Below are positions 45,674 through 59,450 of a stretch of 64,000 nt of DNA, in pieces (position 1 is the stretch's first letter; each line of letters opens with the position of its first letter). A program made the translations under genes and the position numbers. This DNA is from Psococerastis gibbosa (taxonomy: Eukaryota; Arthropoda; Insecta; Psocodea; Psocidae). A model generated the notes under the pieces. The model did no database searches. It was not told where the DNA came from and worked only from the letters and a program-made list of their open reading frames with translations. The stretch spans positions 28,546,290-28,610,289 of the forward strand of contig OZ020489.1 of NCBI GenBank assembly GCA_963971405.1, in the 5' to 3' direction.

Positions 45674-48404
45674 GTAAGTGGTCGCCTTATTCGCTTGAAC
45701 AAAAGAGTTCAACCTCTTTTGAGACATTGTGGTTCGTAAATAAGTAGTTTTTTTTTATTAATTTTCAATCAGAAAAAGACCTCTCACACGTGGCATTTCT
45801 TTGTTCTATAATATGCATGTTTGTTATCTTGTTCGATTTTGCGCCCATGTGGCGCAGAGGCAGACAAATATGAAATAATGAGCAAATCACAATGGCCGCC
45901 CGCCGGCCGAGTAGATTTGGAATATGATTTTTGGAGTTGTGTTGGGGTCTTGGCACTTGTGGTCTGTGGTCCTAGATCAGGTAAGGTAAACAGCATTTTT
46001 CGGCATTTTTTTTTTTTTTTAAGTTTTCATTTTTCCAGGGTTTTAATTTTTTTATTATTTTATTGGTTTAAATTTCAATATTTTTATTTAATTATAAAAT
46101 CAATTTTGTCTAAAATACACGCACTTTACACGCACATCACGCAAGCTCTGAAAATACACGCATTTCGTGATTTTTCACGCAAAACGGCAACCCTGAAGAG
46201 TAATAATGAAAATCATATGTGCCCATTCGATTCTAAGAATGCTAGGCTGTCTTCAATGTACAGGAGATGCCACGCGCATCGGGCTCCTATAGGACAAGGC
46301 CCTGCTCTGTGAGATACTGGACCTAAACGCTTCTGAGGCGCTGGGCTACCTTTACCATTCGGCATACCTGAACTAATCATTACAAAAACTACGGTATTCA
46401 AATTTTCAGTTATATTACCTGCATACACAAACAACTATAGGGTGCGTTGCTTAAACCCAACCCTCAGATTCCGGTGAAAAAGTCATAGAGAATCAATGCG
46501 AAATAACTAAGCGTGTAACTTTGTTGTGTATTTATATCTGTTTCTTTATTAATTTCCCCCCTCACCAAGACCTCTCCACGCAACGCTAATGTAAAAAATG
46601 AATAAAAATAGATCCACTTATATACAATAGTTTAAAATTAAATAAAATATAAACCATTTTACTGCTATATTTTAGAAACCCCCAGAACTACACCCCTTGA
46701 CAAAAGTACTGGCTCAATTCCTGGAAGGATGCAGGGACACGGACAACGAAAGAAGGGGACGCCGGGCAGTGGGACAGTGATTTCCTAAATCGTAAATTCG
46801 ATAGGTATTCGCCTTAGTCACCTATTATTTCCATTTTTGAGTGCGCCTGAAATATACTATGGCCCAGTGTTTCTTTCAAGCCTCTCTCCAGGGGGGGGGG
46901 GGGCTAAAACTCCCCGGAGCCCAAAAATTACCCACCCGGTGATTTTCAAAACCCCAACCTTCAATAACCAATGTCCGATGACCTGACAGCACAGCATAAC
47001 GCAGTCGGTCATGTCAAATAAATAAGTATTTTTAAACTTTAAAAAAAAAAAAAAAAAAAAAGTAGAGAAACTTGCTGAAAACTGTTAAATTTGGCGGCAA
47101 AATCTGGAGCGATTCGAACAATCCGAGAGCCAAACCACTTTTGCACTTTAGGTGTTTCATATTTCGACCTTACAACGTAAAAACTTCACTCTTCATGCCG
47201 AAAAACCTGTAAAAATAAATGAGTGTGAGAAAAGCACCCCTTCTCTGTTTCCAACTAAGCATAAAATAATGCCGGAAAAAGTTACCCCCCCCCCCCCCTC
47301 CCGTAGTCGTCCTGGACCCTTCAAGCACCCCACTGGGGAAAGTTGAAAGAAACCCTGGGTTGGTCTCTTTTATCAAGGCCGTACCCAGGGGGGGTATTAT
47401 CCAGTGTAACTCCCCCTCTTGAAAAAATATTTTGACCAAAATACGTAAAGCCCCCATGATTTCTCATTCATATTTTAAAAAAGAAGAAAAAAAAACCTAG
47501 TTGAATATAGGAAGGTCATACAAATTGAAAAGAAAAAAGAATATGCGCGCATGCCATGGAAGTAATAGCCATTTTGGCCAATAAGACAAAAACATAAAGG
47601 TCAGGTCTTCTTTGTGTGAGTCGAGTACCAGCAAGGCGCACACTGGAATTCATTTTAGAGCTAATTTTAATGTAGGTCCCCCCCATTGTAGTCTGGCCCG
47701 TTTTAACTGGTCTGCCTTGTATGGGCCAATTTGCATTTATGTGCAAAGCGAGGGGTCGTTATTGTGGAATGGGCCAAATTTTACGGCCGCTCATCTGTAC
47801 ACAACTGCCGTTTGTAATTTAAGGCCAATAAACATTTTATTTCGATATTGAGCAATAAATGGCATTATGTCGACAATAAATAAGGTTTCGGCTAATTCGA
47901 CTATTCGAGTAATGGGCAGTTTCAAAGCTTTTATAAATGTCAGTTTAAACAAAAATCAGTTCGGTTCTCTTGTGATATCCAAAATAAGGTATAGCAACAT
48001 AAGCATCTTGCTGTATTTTTTAAAATTCATTGTAATTTTGCGCAAAACAATCGGCAGAATTGAAATGAACACACTACGAAAATACAAATGTTCAAATACT
48101 ACAAAATGTTAATAAGATTATAGGGGTATACTATATTGTATTTGCGGTCATATTTTCTGCGGCGAAGTTAATTGTGGTGTTGTTATCAGCGGAGTAGACT
48201 AGTCCACAATAATCGAGACGAAAAATTTCCGTAAAGAACCATACCATAAAAATCCACACAACAGAGCACATCTCCTTAATAATCAACCCCGCAAATGTGT
48301 ATATGCCGTATACCACAAATGTATACACCGCAAAAATCTCCTCCGCAATGAACCCGACCCAATTTTTATAATGTCAAATGTGTAGCTGAATTCAAGACCC
48401 ATTT

Positions 48405-48547
48405 GGCGGGTATTCCACATACGTCAACAGTCAATGAAAAATGACGTTTTAGCAGACATTAAAGACATACTAAAAATTCTGCTACCACGTCAATTTACGT
48501 CATTTTTCAATTTTTCATTGACGATTGACGTATGTGGAATGCCCGCC
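48405..48547. mobile_element. MITE C, second copy
   Basis: Counterpart of 11382-11524 with TTT flanks. Confidence 0.78.
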
Positions 48548-48788
48548 TTTACAAGCCAACAAGGATTCTAGAATCACCACCAGTACAAGAGCCCTTGAAA
48601 ACCGAATAAAGATAGGGGTTGAATCATGGTGTGTGGTCCGCGCCGCGCCCCCCTGATTCTATGAATTTGGTGTGGCGTTGTTATTAGTCCTAATTGTCTG
48701 GGCCCATCCCCCAAGCGCCGATTTTGGCAATCTGCGGCCGCCACGCCGCCGGAACTGGCCGGGTCCCGTTGTCTCAAAGTGTGTATTA

Positions 48789-49024
48789 TTATAAGTCAAT
48801 CAGCGAAGGAATAATGTTTATGATCGACATCTGTTGCTTTTTCTCGCTGTCACGCTGGCTAATGATGAGACGTTCTTTAAACTTGGATTTGTCTAGCTGA
48901 ACTGTCTTTTTTTTAGGAATCTCAGCTTGTAACTGTAGTCTTTGGCAGGCAGTGCAAAAAGATGGTGGCAAAGTACTTTTTATATCATTCATGGCATCGT
49001 ACAGAGCATTGACAAAATATGAGA
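48789..49024 (-). CDS. Candidate terminal exon, second copy
   Basis: Identical to 11766-12001; same reservations. Confidence 0.27.
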
Positions 49025-51140
49025 CTGAGCCCCCTCTTGTAATCAACCACGTAATCTGCCTGCTTTAAATGGCTCCCGTTATAATAGCAAATGTAGCAAA
49101 TTCTATATTATGACGAACCCGAGAGTTCTTATGCTCTTATTGCTCTTACCACCACGGCACTGCAGGTGCACTGTCTCTTTAGCATTTAAGGCCAAACCGG
49201 AGGGGGTCACGTGACTGGCCTGGAAATATTTTTGCAGGGGGTTGGAAATATATGTTTTAAACCGCAGGGGTATAGTAAAAATCGATAGAAGGGTATAGTA
49301 TACGCGTAGACTTGCTTACACTATTGACTGAACCAAAAATTACAATTACATTAGGTCTAAAAATTGTGCATGAAGCAATTAAAAACATACCTTTTAGAAC
49401 ATTTTTACGCTCCCCACAGGGAAGAAAAACCTCCAACTTTTGTAATGAAATGCACTTCAGTCAGAAGCTCAACACTTAATTTGACAGTATAGCGCCAGAA
49501 ATAGGTAAAACTGCAATTATTAGAAATAATACAAGTCAAATATGGTACAGGTACATGACGCAGGGCTTTGTTTATAAAATGGATATTATACCATCCCGTG
49601 GCTGGAGACCGCTATCAATATGGCTGCTAGTGTAGCCTGCACAAGCTAAGTACAGAGGTTTTGACCGAGTCCAGGTATCCGCTTTGCTATGCTGCAATGT
49701 GTAAGACTTCGATATTTTTTGCGTTGGTACTTATCTCTGATAGTTGGCTTATGGTTAACGGGTGCCTCGTAAGGCATATTATGGCTCCCGCCGCTCCAGT
49801 TCTATTATATTTCTATGTATTCAACACTCAACGTCACAACTCTCCGGCTTGGCCTTAAGATAAAAAATATAAGGTAACATGTAAGATAGTTAGGTACATA
49901 GTGTATAGTTATGCGATAGAAATAACTTTGTCGGTATGATGATACATTAACATAGGCAACGCAATATTAATCCGCATGCATCAGTTTGGGTTCAATCTTA
50001 TCGGACAGCCACGATAGGAGACTACGAATATCCACTTCTGTCTGTAATCGGAGGTAGATGATGGAGAAACCGGGGTAATGGACCGTGCTGACCAATCTGA
50101 AAGGGTACTTTCAAACGTTTCGTGAACAGGAATAGGCATCTTCAGTGGCATTATGTAGACTGCTGCCGACGAAACATTCACTTCCAGATCGACCACGGCG
50201 CATGGGCCCGGGCCCTGGAGTCTACTGTTCCAAGATCTGATGCTTTGTTAGGTAATTACATCGGAAGGACTATTTCTTCTTCTTCTTCAAGTTACAGCCA
50301 ACCGGCTGGTTGGCAGCAACATGTGACATCGATGCCTCCACTCCCTTCATTCCTGGCACACCATCTTCAGCTCTACATGCGTACTAGCCCCCACATCCTC
50401 CATCACTTTGCTGCAGATATTCCTTTCTTGGGCTTATCATTTAAATTACGTAATGTCAATGCTAATGTGCTGGTTGTCTCATAATCTAAACTATACATAG
50501 ATGACCATAAATTGTAACATTTTTCGGGTTACGGCGGACAAGTGTGCTTTTTCCGGGATTCGGTGTCTGACTTTGTGATTATTATCTGAGTTTTCAACAA
50601 CTTGAAACCAATCTGGTCCGGATGATCCTGACTGCGGCACTGCGTTGACACCTCGCACCATGGTGCAAGGTTCCCGGGGCGGCGACGTGCTTGACTAACC
50701 GGACCGGGCGAGAACTGCGGTCCGGTTCAGAGATCAAGGGAGATAGTTGGGAATATTAATGAGAGAGGAGCACGTACATGCCGAGGTGCGATACCTGTCT
50801 GCTGTCACTTGTTCTTCTGCCACGACGGCCTGCGGCCACGCCGCCTCGTTGATGGAGACATAGCCCAACAGCTGAGATATCATCAACGGGGTTGGCAGCA
50901 CTGGGTTTTGCGATTAGATCGTTTAAATCGTGTATGGAACAGGTAACGTTTGGTATATTATTAAAGTCAGCGCCGTGGCTAGGCTTTTATGGTATTGAGA
51001 CAGACAGGACAGTGTGATTACGTAGCCCTTTTGATGGATACATTGGGTATGCAGAATGTGAATAATTTATTTTCTAATAGTGGGCAGCAGAAACTGAGGT
51101 AGTGAGGTACGAGTATTTGGTACAAAACGGGTCTTCACAG

Positions 51141-51624
51141 TGTTGGTGTTATCGAATTATGCCTAGTTAAGTGTGTTATATCAAGTTAAGTTAACACACG
51201 TAAAACCCGATAACCAAGCTAAGCAAAGTGCTATCCTAAACCCACTTCCAAGTTGGTTAACTGTGCTATTTAGCTTACGCTGCGATCGATAGCTTAGGTT
51301 GGACCACCGCCATCTTTGTTTTGTTGATTGATTTGAAACACGCGTTTAAAATTTTTTAGTTTTTAAATTTATTTGTATAATCTATTATCACAGGCAATTA
51401 CCGTAAATACTTAAAATTATAATAACCAAAACGAACAAAAAATATAAAGAAATGTGGCACTAGAATAGAGTTCTGCCACTTTATAACCGTTCCACGAAAG
51501 TCTAACTACTACCACGTTGTTTAGTCTGTTTTCGATTTTCGATATAGCATCATAACTCACTCCCGAGGTCCACTCACGATTGTGTGCTAACTTGGATAGC
51601 ACATCTAACTCGATAACACCAACA
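51141..51624. mobile_element. Inverted-repeat element, second copy
   Basis: Counterpart of 14118-14601 with TGTTGGTGTTATCGA ends. Confidence 0.5.
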
Positions 51625-51742
51625 TCGTAAAGACCCCTATTATAGCATCAGCCATCACGCTTATAAAATCGCAGTAGTGAAGCCGCTAGCATATAAAATG
51701 GGGCTCAATGAGTAGGTACCAAAAGTAAAGCACCTTCCTAGT

Positions 51743-51985
51743 CAGGCGCGGATCTAGAATGAGACCAAGGAGGGGGCTAAGATTAAATACGATTTTTTTT
51801 TTTTAAATATAGGGCTGCAATATTGGGGTTTTACGCATTTTCAGAGCAATAAGGGTTCCATATTATAAGTAATTAATACAATCGGACACGAGGGGGGGGA
51901 TTTTTTTTGTTGAAAAATAGGGCTGAAATAGGGCTTTACGCCTTTTTAGCCCCCTTAGCCCCCCCCCCCCGTAGATCCGCGCCTG
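51743..51985. mobile_element. hAT MITE (CAGGCGCGGATCT ends), second copy
   Basis: Counterpart of 14720-14962 with the TTCCTAGT duplication. Confidence 0.9.
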
Positions 51986-52102
51986 TTCCTAGTTGAGTGT
52001 ACGAGGTAGAAATGGAACAGAAGTTATTAGGTACGCTATTGCTTGATCTAATTAGGGTGAACAAGTGAAAGGTTTTGAAAAATATATATATAGCTGGTCT
52101 TA

Positions 52103-52486
52103 GGTGCCCATTCCATTGACCGGCTAGGGCTATTTCCAAAAACGGTGACGTGGTAGCAGACATTCAAGACCTAGGTGGCGTTTCCACCGACCTCGCATTG
52201 CAGAATTGACGGAAATGTTTATTTTCCTCTATGCCATAGTTAAAATTGATCAATGATCATACAGTAAAATCACAAACAAACAAACTAAAATTAAAAAATG
52301 GCGTCATGGAATATGTTAAGTACAAACATTTTAATAGATTTCTATAAAAAGAAAAATTCTAATTTCCGTCAATGTCATTTGCATTCAGCAATGCGAGATC
52401 GGTGGAAACGCAACCTAAGTCTTGAATGTCTGCTACCACGTCACTGTTTTTGGAAATAGCCCTAGCCGGTCAATGGAATGGGCGCC
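52103..52486. mobile_element. MITE D with nested MITE, second copy
   Basis: Counterpart of 15080-15463; the nested A-type element occupies 52174-52415. Confidence 0.82.
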
Positions 52487-52912
52487 TTATTACTGCTAAA
52501 CATTATGTACTAAAGGTAGTAGGCTACGTTATTTGAAAATAAAATAAAATAGATGGCGCCTAACCATAATTTCCATGTGAGTAGGATTCCAGCATAAAAA
52601 GAATTAAAAACAAATACTCCATGCAGGGCGGGGGGGGGGGGGGCTGCCCCCAATTTTCTCGGCTTTTTACACTAGATAGAATTGAAGTTTCCAGACAAGC
52701 GACATTTGATTATATATACGCAACCCCCCCCCCCCCCCCCAACAATCGAGAAAAAAAAACAGGCCTGGTGAGAATCACTCGTTACACTAGGAAATAACTT
52801 TTTGCCGTAGTGCGGATACCCATAACCCTTCCAACTATCCAACTATATATTGGTTATTTGTTATTTAGCCAATGGCCAATAGGAGGAAATATATACGTCT
52901 GCATTCAACTTT

Positions 52913-54204
52913 GGCGCTTATTCCACCAACGTCAATAGTGATTGTAAATGTAGTATTGACGGAAATTTGAATTTTTCATTGATACACACCATTCCATTGG
53001 TTTTTTCAACTATAGATCACTTTTCTTCTAATGACACGTATGCGCCAAATTTTTGAAATGTGTTTGCATTTGTTTTCTTCGTACACTTATTAATTTTAAT
53101 AAAACCTAATAATAGTAGGAGATCCGAAGTAATAAGATCGATATTCACCGATCTGTTTAATGGATGAAAACTGTTTTTTAAATAATCTATTAAAATGTTT
53201 GTAGTTAACATATTCCATGACTCGATTTTAGTTTGTTGCTTTCCAATTTATACGTAGTATAAGGAAAGCTTTGTGATGGTCGAAATTTTCAATTCCGAGA
53301 TTTCAACGGATTTACACGTTTTGAGGTCCCAGGAACCCAAAAAAGTGGTTTTTACAAAATGTCTGTCTGTCGGTCGGTCTGTCTGGTTGTCGATTTCCGG
53401 GCAAACTACTCAGTGGATTTGAGTGAAATTTGGCATGTAGGTTCACAAAAATCATACCTCGGGACCATTTTTTTTTTTTGGCTAACTCAATTTGGGGGGG
53501 TTTTATTTTCAAAAAACTCCAAAAAAACGTCTAAAAAAATTATTTCTCAAAAACGGCTCCAACGATTTCTTTTAAATTCTCGTAGATTGTAGTCGTTATT
53601 GTTGACAAAATGCGGGGGGTCGCTTGCCCCTTGATAGTTTGCTTCTGGGGGTAAAAAAATAAAAATAACTAAATTTTAATGAAAAAATGACTATAAAATG
53701 CGAAACCTTTCTATCGATGATTTCTACCTTCAAGCATGTTTTAGGTGTTAAATTGAGTAACGAAACCGGATAGGTTGCTTTCCCAAAAAAATATTTGGTT
53801 TTGCCCAAAAAATTATTTTTTGAAAAAAATGATAGAAAATTCGCGCTCAAATGCATTGCATGCCCTGCCATTATTGCTGTGTGGTAATTAATGTGTTTGT
53901 TTGACCTTTCGAGAATTTACCTCACTTCCAGTGACGTCAGGTGGACAACCGCCCCCCCCCCCCCGAGATATCGGAAATTTAACCATAGGAAAAATATTTG
54001 CCATAAAATTACTAATTTTCCCTATCTAATGATTTTGATAAATTGGAAAGCATGTTCGAGTGAACTCAGACCGGTTCTTATTGTTTGCAACGCGTGATTT
54101 TACTCTATGATCATTGATCAATTTCAACTATGGCATAGAGTAAAATTCAAATTTCCGTCAATACTACATTCACTATAACTATTGACGTGGGTGGAATAAG
54201 CGCC
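52913..54204. mobile_element. Split MITE B-type copy, second copy
   Basis: Counterpart of 15890-17181; the inserted element F lies at 53238-54077. Confidence 0.85.
53238..54077. mobile_element. Insertion element F, second copy
   Basis: Counterpart of 16215-17054 with the same ends. Confidence 0.65.
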
Positions 54205-54417
54205 TTTCGGATACATCAATCCCGATCCTTCCCGTCTGGTGTATACGTAAGCTTGTAAGCCAGCAGACTTCGTTGCAAAAAATGGTAGCAATATTGGTAC
54301 GAAAACGTTTTTCCCATTCCTGACTTCCTGACAATTTGAATACGGAAATCTGTATCACAGTGGCAATGACGTCCTTGAATGCAGTAGTTGTCAGATGTCG
54401 TCCGATTGTCCATTAAT

Positions 54418-54613
54418 CACCGCGAGGAGCCGAGAAGGCTTCACCCGGATGGTCCCGCGTCCCGCGAGACCTTGGGCCTGGGGAGGATGCGCGGCGTGAC
54501 GGGCGGGACGAGTCACGACGTCCGTCGGCTGCCGACGGGGCTGACGCGTGACCGCGACCGGTTGCAGGCGGCGTGGGAGCCCCCTCGACGTACCTTGTCT
54601 CGTTCACATTCAA
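54418..54613. other. GC-rich patch, second copy
   Basis: Counterpart of 17395-17590. Confidence 0.5.
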
Positions 54614-56579
54614 CTATCGGCTCTAGGCATCTCCAGGACCGCACTCCGCTTTCCAAGGACTCATGGCCTCATTCCTGAACGCTCCAATCAAGCAAGAAAT
54701 ACTAGAATTAATTTTTTTAAACATGCTAAAGTGAAGTATTGAGAGCAAACTCCCACTATGCGTTTCTTTTTCGAAGTCGGCTTTCGCCGAATATATAGAT
54801 CAAACAGTTTTAGCTTTTAGGGGGAGGGGGGCATTTTTTTTTGACGATTCATTATAAGAATATAATGTAACACCCCCTTTCACATGGCTTAATGGATGGT
54901 AAATTCCCGCCATTTACTAACCAAAGAGACCGATTTATCGACCACTATATGTAATTATAAAAACCTACCTAGCCACTCTGATATGCAACGTTTGTTTCCT
55001 ATTATTTAGGGCTCTATATTAAACAGTTATTGTCATCCGCCATTTTTTATCCATTATAAGTCTGGTGTATAAGCCAAGCATTGGGTGTTTACCGATTTAT
55101 TTTTAGAAATTTATCGTTATTTATTTATTATCATTTAAAAAACGTTCTACCAATTAGGGAAGTGTTTAATAAAAAAAATAATAAACCGTGTTTTCGTTCT
55201 TTTCAATCTTTTTTTTCTTAACTTTTTACTTCAATACTTCAATACAATAGGATAAAAAATGGCGGATGACAATACCCGGGTATATAGTGCCTTACTATTA
55301 TTATTTTGTTAAATTATTTTTTTACGAATAGGTTAGGGATTATTTTCGATAAAACCCTCGTTTTACTAGTATATTTCTTTAAAAACTTGGGTTTTTGGGT
55401 GCGAATTTTTCTTGGGGGGGGGGGGGTGGTTATATTATATTATTATATGGTTATATTTTTTAGCTTGTTTAGATTTGACCAGAACTCATAAGAAGACAGA
55501 GCTTGGTTGGTACCTCCAGTAGAAGTAGATTGCATTACATAAAGTGCGGGGCAATGGCACTATACAAAAGTGGTATGTTTTTGTAGGTGCCGTAGGCTAA
55601 TGTACTGTCCTGGTAATGTTAAAATCCCAATTGCATAAAATTAATTGCATTATTAAAAGGAAATTAGCAGGACAACCTCAGTAGCCTGAGGTACACTACT
55701 TTATAGGCTTCATATGTGTACATAAAACCATCGCCTCGGCCGACTAAATGCCCCAATGGAGCCGCAGACCGAGCGCCAATCAATTGCCCACCAAGCTTGC
55801 CAAATTAGGAAATTGCTCTATTGGCTGGTGGACAGACCGGGTGGTCGTTAACGTAAAACCTATAATTGACATGCTAATACACTAAGTGTGACTGGGAAAC
55901 ACTGTTATTGAAATTTTTTTGCACAAATTAATAGCGTCTTTTATGTACCTAATCTGCATACAAATAGTCCGGCAAGAATAATCGCCAAGATTGCAGTTTT
56001 TTTGCAATAATGTTGTAATGCAAATTCCGGTCTGAATGAGTTTTCTTTTTCTTGTTAATCAAATTAACTTTAAAAATTGTTCAGAATATTGGCATATTGG
56101 GTTGGTCTAGCTGACTTAAACATTAATGTCGACCAGTTCAAGACTTGTTAAAAAAAATTGATTTTGAATAACTTTGTAATTAATTTGATTGGTTTCTACA
56201 GCATTTGCCATTTTTGAAAGACTTATTACTCCATTAAGATTTAAGGGAGTAGAGATTACCCAGAAAAAAAAATATACTACGTAGTTATTAGTAGAACAAC
56301 GTTAAAATCCTACTCTGCTAGGGGTGACTCTAACCGAGGATATTTTTGATTATCCTTGCTTTGAGATGGGAGAAAAACTGGACAGCAGGCAAAATAACTG
56401 GGAAATTTTCTGCGGGAGTTCAATATATAGTTTACTTGATAAGCAACAAACCGACCATATGCCATATGGGCTAGCAAGCTCTAAAAATCAATTCCATTTT
56501 GGACTATTTCCCGGAGGATTTGCCGGAAGTCAACGTAGTGAGTCTACCTATTACATTAGGTATATAATACCCAAAGGTC

Positions 56580-57419
56580 ATACTGAGCTATATGTATAGT
56601 GACTGACCGAATGAATGAGTACCTAAAGCCTACTAGGAATCCTTAAGTACCTGTACGTATTACAGGGATCTTGTGACAATCCTGATACCTCTTCTAATCT
56701 CCAGGGCTTATGGGTAACCTGAGACGCCGCCGAAGCATTTCCTCCAGAAGACCAGAACACAACGCTGAGGCGGTCGTCTATCACGCGAGGCAGGATAAGA
56801 AAAATAAGCCGCGCCTATGTGTCATATTACGAATACTAGTATGATAGTTTATAAACGAGGATAGAATAATAACTAGGTACAGTATATATATATATTTTCT
56901 TTTTTTTCACTTTTCACGGCCACTTGGCTAAGCCAATAGCAAGCCGAAGTACAGCACAAACTTAGTCGCTCCTAAATCGTATAAAAATCATAAATAAATA
57001 AAAAAAATAAAACATAACATTTAAAAAAAAAAAAATATATATACATTTTGTTTTTTAAAGTAATCATATGCTATGAAAAGCTGGAAAGTTGGTACGACTC
57101 AGGTACGAGTAACCTTGAACAATTGGCCGAAAGACTCAAAATTAGCTCTGTGTAAATTGCATATACAGACTTTCTAGGCTTCTTGCTTTCTTTACTGTAC
57201 GGCACGATCCCAACAATGTATACAAGTTTACATGACATCAACCTATATACATGTTTCAAAATAAGCAGGTATTAGTAATAATTACCGAACATTAAGTACG
57301 TCAGTAAAAAGGGGTAGACTACATGTAATGTTTAAACAAGGGGTGTGCCTTAGGTATTAAAACTGGACTAATCTTGCATGCCCATCTCTTATCATTGCAT
57401 ATCGGTACACATCGTTCCA
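56580..57419. other. Gene-free stretch beyond the duplicated block
   Basis: Begins exactly where copy 1 ends at the gap. A (TA)n stretch near 56883 and A-rich runs near 57000-57050 are the only notable features. A minus-strand frame at 57071-57259 has no recognisable domain. Confidence 0.45.
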
Positions 57420-57545
57420 TAATAGAGAGATTAGCCTAATTTCGGGGATCTAATTCGTAAAGGCTTCTGAATTTTGTTGTCGAGAGCAATTTATTTGCTT
57501 TTTCGGGGCCGCACTGAATGGGGATGCTGTTCCACGTAAATAATT
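57420..57545 (-). mobile_element. LINE C-terminal remnant, antisense
   Basis: The minus strand reads TWNSIPIQCGPEKANKLLST then KFRSLYELDPRN and a stop. The W-N-S-I-P..I ... F+..Y pattern is the usual end of Jockey/CR1-group reverse-transcriptase proteins. It is short and its upstream part is not recognisable. Confidence 0.5.
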
Positions 57546-57743
57546 ATTAGGTTGAGAATTACCTTGCAGGTGCTAGCGGAAGCAAGAGAAGCAACCACCG
57601 ATTTCGGTTTCAACTCTTTTATCTGCTTTGGTTTTCTGTCTGGTGTACTCGTATGGAACGGTATTAGTCGGTAAATTATTAGGGGGTGTACTTGGTAGTC
57701 TTCGAGTTCAATAAGAGCTGTGCCCAATTGGTGTCAGTGCCAT

Positions 57744-57947
57744 CAAGGGCGGATCCAGCCGAAAATTTAGGGGGGGGGGGGTCACACGTTTTTTGTAATT
57801 TTAAAAGGCAATTTTTTTGTTGACAAGTTGAGTTTATTCAATTTTTTTCTTTTACTCGGTATCTTATGAATTTACTAGGAATTTACTCATTTAGGGGGGT
57901 CATGACCCCCGTGCGTGACCCCCCCCCCCTCCGTGGATCTGCCATTG
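57744..57947. mobile_element. hAT MITE, 204 bp
   Basis: The ends CAAGGGCGGATCCA and, inverted, CAATGGCAGATCCA are flanked by a perfect 8-bp duplication AGTGCCAT (57736-57743 and 57948-57955). Internal G and C runs sit next to the ends, as in the other hAT MITEs here. Non-coding. Confidence 0.88.
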
Positions 57948-58379
57948 AGTGCCATCATAACAAGATGCAGAGGAAAATTTCTGCTAGTTTAACGGCTCTA
58001 ACTACTTTTAACTTTTACGGCCGCACGATCAATATTTCGTACGAAAATCGACTTTGCACAAAAAACGTGCAGTGGGGACATACGTAGCCTATACCAATTT
58101 GACCTTAAACTTTGTTCCAAATTTAAGTAATTACTTAGATACATCATACAACATACATATAATGCCATAATTTTTACTTTTAACCTATGGACCTACTACC
58201 CAATACGTACTGCAGGTAGGCTAAGTTACTTTATAATAAGATGCCTGTGCATGACAACATGAGACATTTTAAACATTTGTTGATAATAATGATTGCATTA
58301 CAATAAATTGGTTGTTTTCTGTACCATGACCTATTGTACGACAATAGTGGTCTGTGGGGGCTGACCTTTTATCATGCTT

Positions 58380-58568
58380 TTATGATAAAAACCATGAGTC
58401 TTTGAGAACATGATTTGTCATCCGCATCGCCTCATGAGTCATGATTAAATGAGTCATGCCTTGAAATTTAAAACTAAGATTGTGCAGCTCCAAGAGGGCA
58501 AGATTGGTGTCATAGATATGGATAAAGATACGCTTCAATGCGGTGCAGTTGGCAGCATACAGGTACAC
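58380..58568 (-). CDS. Candidate terminal coding exon, unknown
   Basis: After a possible acceptor (CAG at 58569-58571) the minus strand is open for 62 codons to a TAA. It begins VYLYAANCTALKRIFIHIYD, continues LALLELHNLSFKFQG, and ends with NHVLKDSWFLS. The composition is protein-like and contains no low-complexity run. There is no ATG at the start, consistent with an internal or last exon rather than a whole gene. No family is recognised and chance cannot be excluded. Confidence 0.33.
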   Translation of the reverse strand: MYLYAANCTALKRIFIHIYDTNLALLELHNLSFKFQGMTHLIMTHEAMRMTNHVLKDSWFLS

Positions 58569-59204
58569 CTGATGATCTCACTATATAACTTGGACCTACA
58601 GCAGCGCATTTAATTAAAATCGAATCAAAATTATTAATTTTTCGAGTTTTATTGCCTAGTTTTATGCGGCCTGTCATATAGGCAGAACCTGTTCTATCTA
58701 CACCTTATCGCTTTTTTGTAACCTCCAATTGCATTCTTAATAACAACTATGACTAGTGTTCACGACTTTCAATTAGGTATTTAATTCATCTTTTTGTATA
58801 AACGTATGAAAGCCATATTTTATTATTTAAAATTAGTGATGCCTCAAGATTCAGACAGAATTAGATTTAAAATTCTTGAAGCTGAGGCTTAGTTTCGAAA
58901 ATACAAAATGAGACTTGGAAGTTATTGTCATCGGTCCACATTGAGCCTGGGGTTATAGATTTAAAGTAAGGTAAAGTAAAAATAAATGTATTTCCTTCAA
59001 ATTTTAGTTTTACAATGATTTTAGAGGTACAATATCAGTAGGAGCCAGAAATCGAGACAATGACTGAAATATTATTAATTAAGGTATTTTATGGTCTCGA
59101 GCCTCAGGCTCTATCTAAATCGAGGAAGTTGTCTTGAGTGTGGTCCAGACTCGAGCCAGAGACCGTAGCCGATAGTAACTCTCTTCACTTACTTACTTTT
59201 CCCT
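58569..59204. other. Gene-free AT-rich stretch
   Basis: I see no gene, RNA or classified repeat here. Confidence 0.45.
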
Positions 59205-59450
59205 CGCTTTTATCCCTAGGTGGGGGTCAGCAATACGGCAGGTTCCCTTCCAATCCTTGCGATTCTGTGCTTCGGCTGCAGTTGCTCCTACATTCTACAA
59301 TCCAGAGGTTTTGACTTTCAATTCTACTGTTAGCCTGGGCCTTCGATAAATTTTACCCGCTGCCTTCTTTCGACGTGACCATGACAGTCATAGTTCACGG
59401 GCTTTATCGACTATGCTAGCTGTCTTCGTTTCAGCTCTTATTTTGTCATT
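59205..59450 (-). mobile_element. LINE-like C-terminal remnant, antisense
   Basis: The minus strand gives SRRKKAAGKIYRRPRLTVEL, then (other codons intervening) GATAAEAQNRKDWKGTCRIA and DPHLG. This resembles the G-R-P-R-L-x-W-E ... A-x-D-R-x-x-W-R tail of LINE reverse-transcriptase proteins, with an in-frame stop between the two parts. It is identified by motif only. Confidence 0.45.

Larger units (their letters stand above)
37022..56579 (+). repeat. Copy 2 of the ~19.5 kb duplicated block
   Basis: Same sequence and orientation as 1-19556. Here the block is continuous at its right end: the sequence passes the point where copy 1 meets the gap and runs on into unique DNA. The features listed below inside this block are the second instances of those in copy 1. 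Confidence 0.97.
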
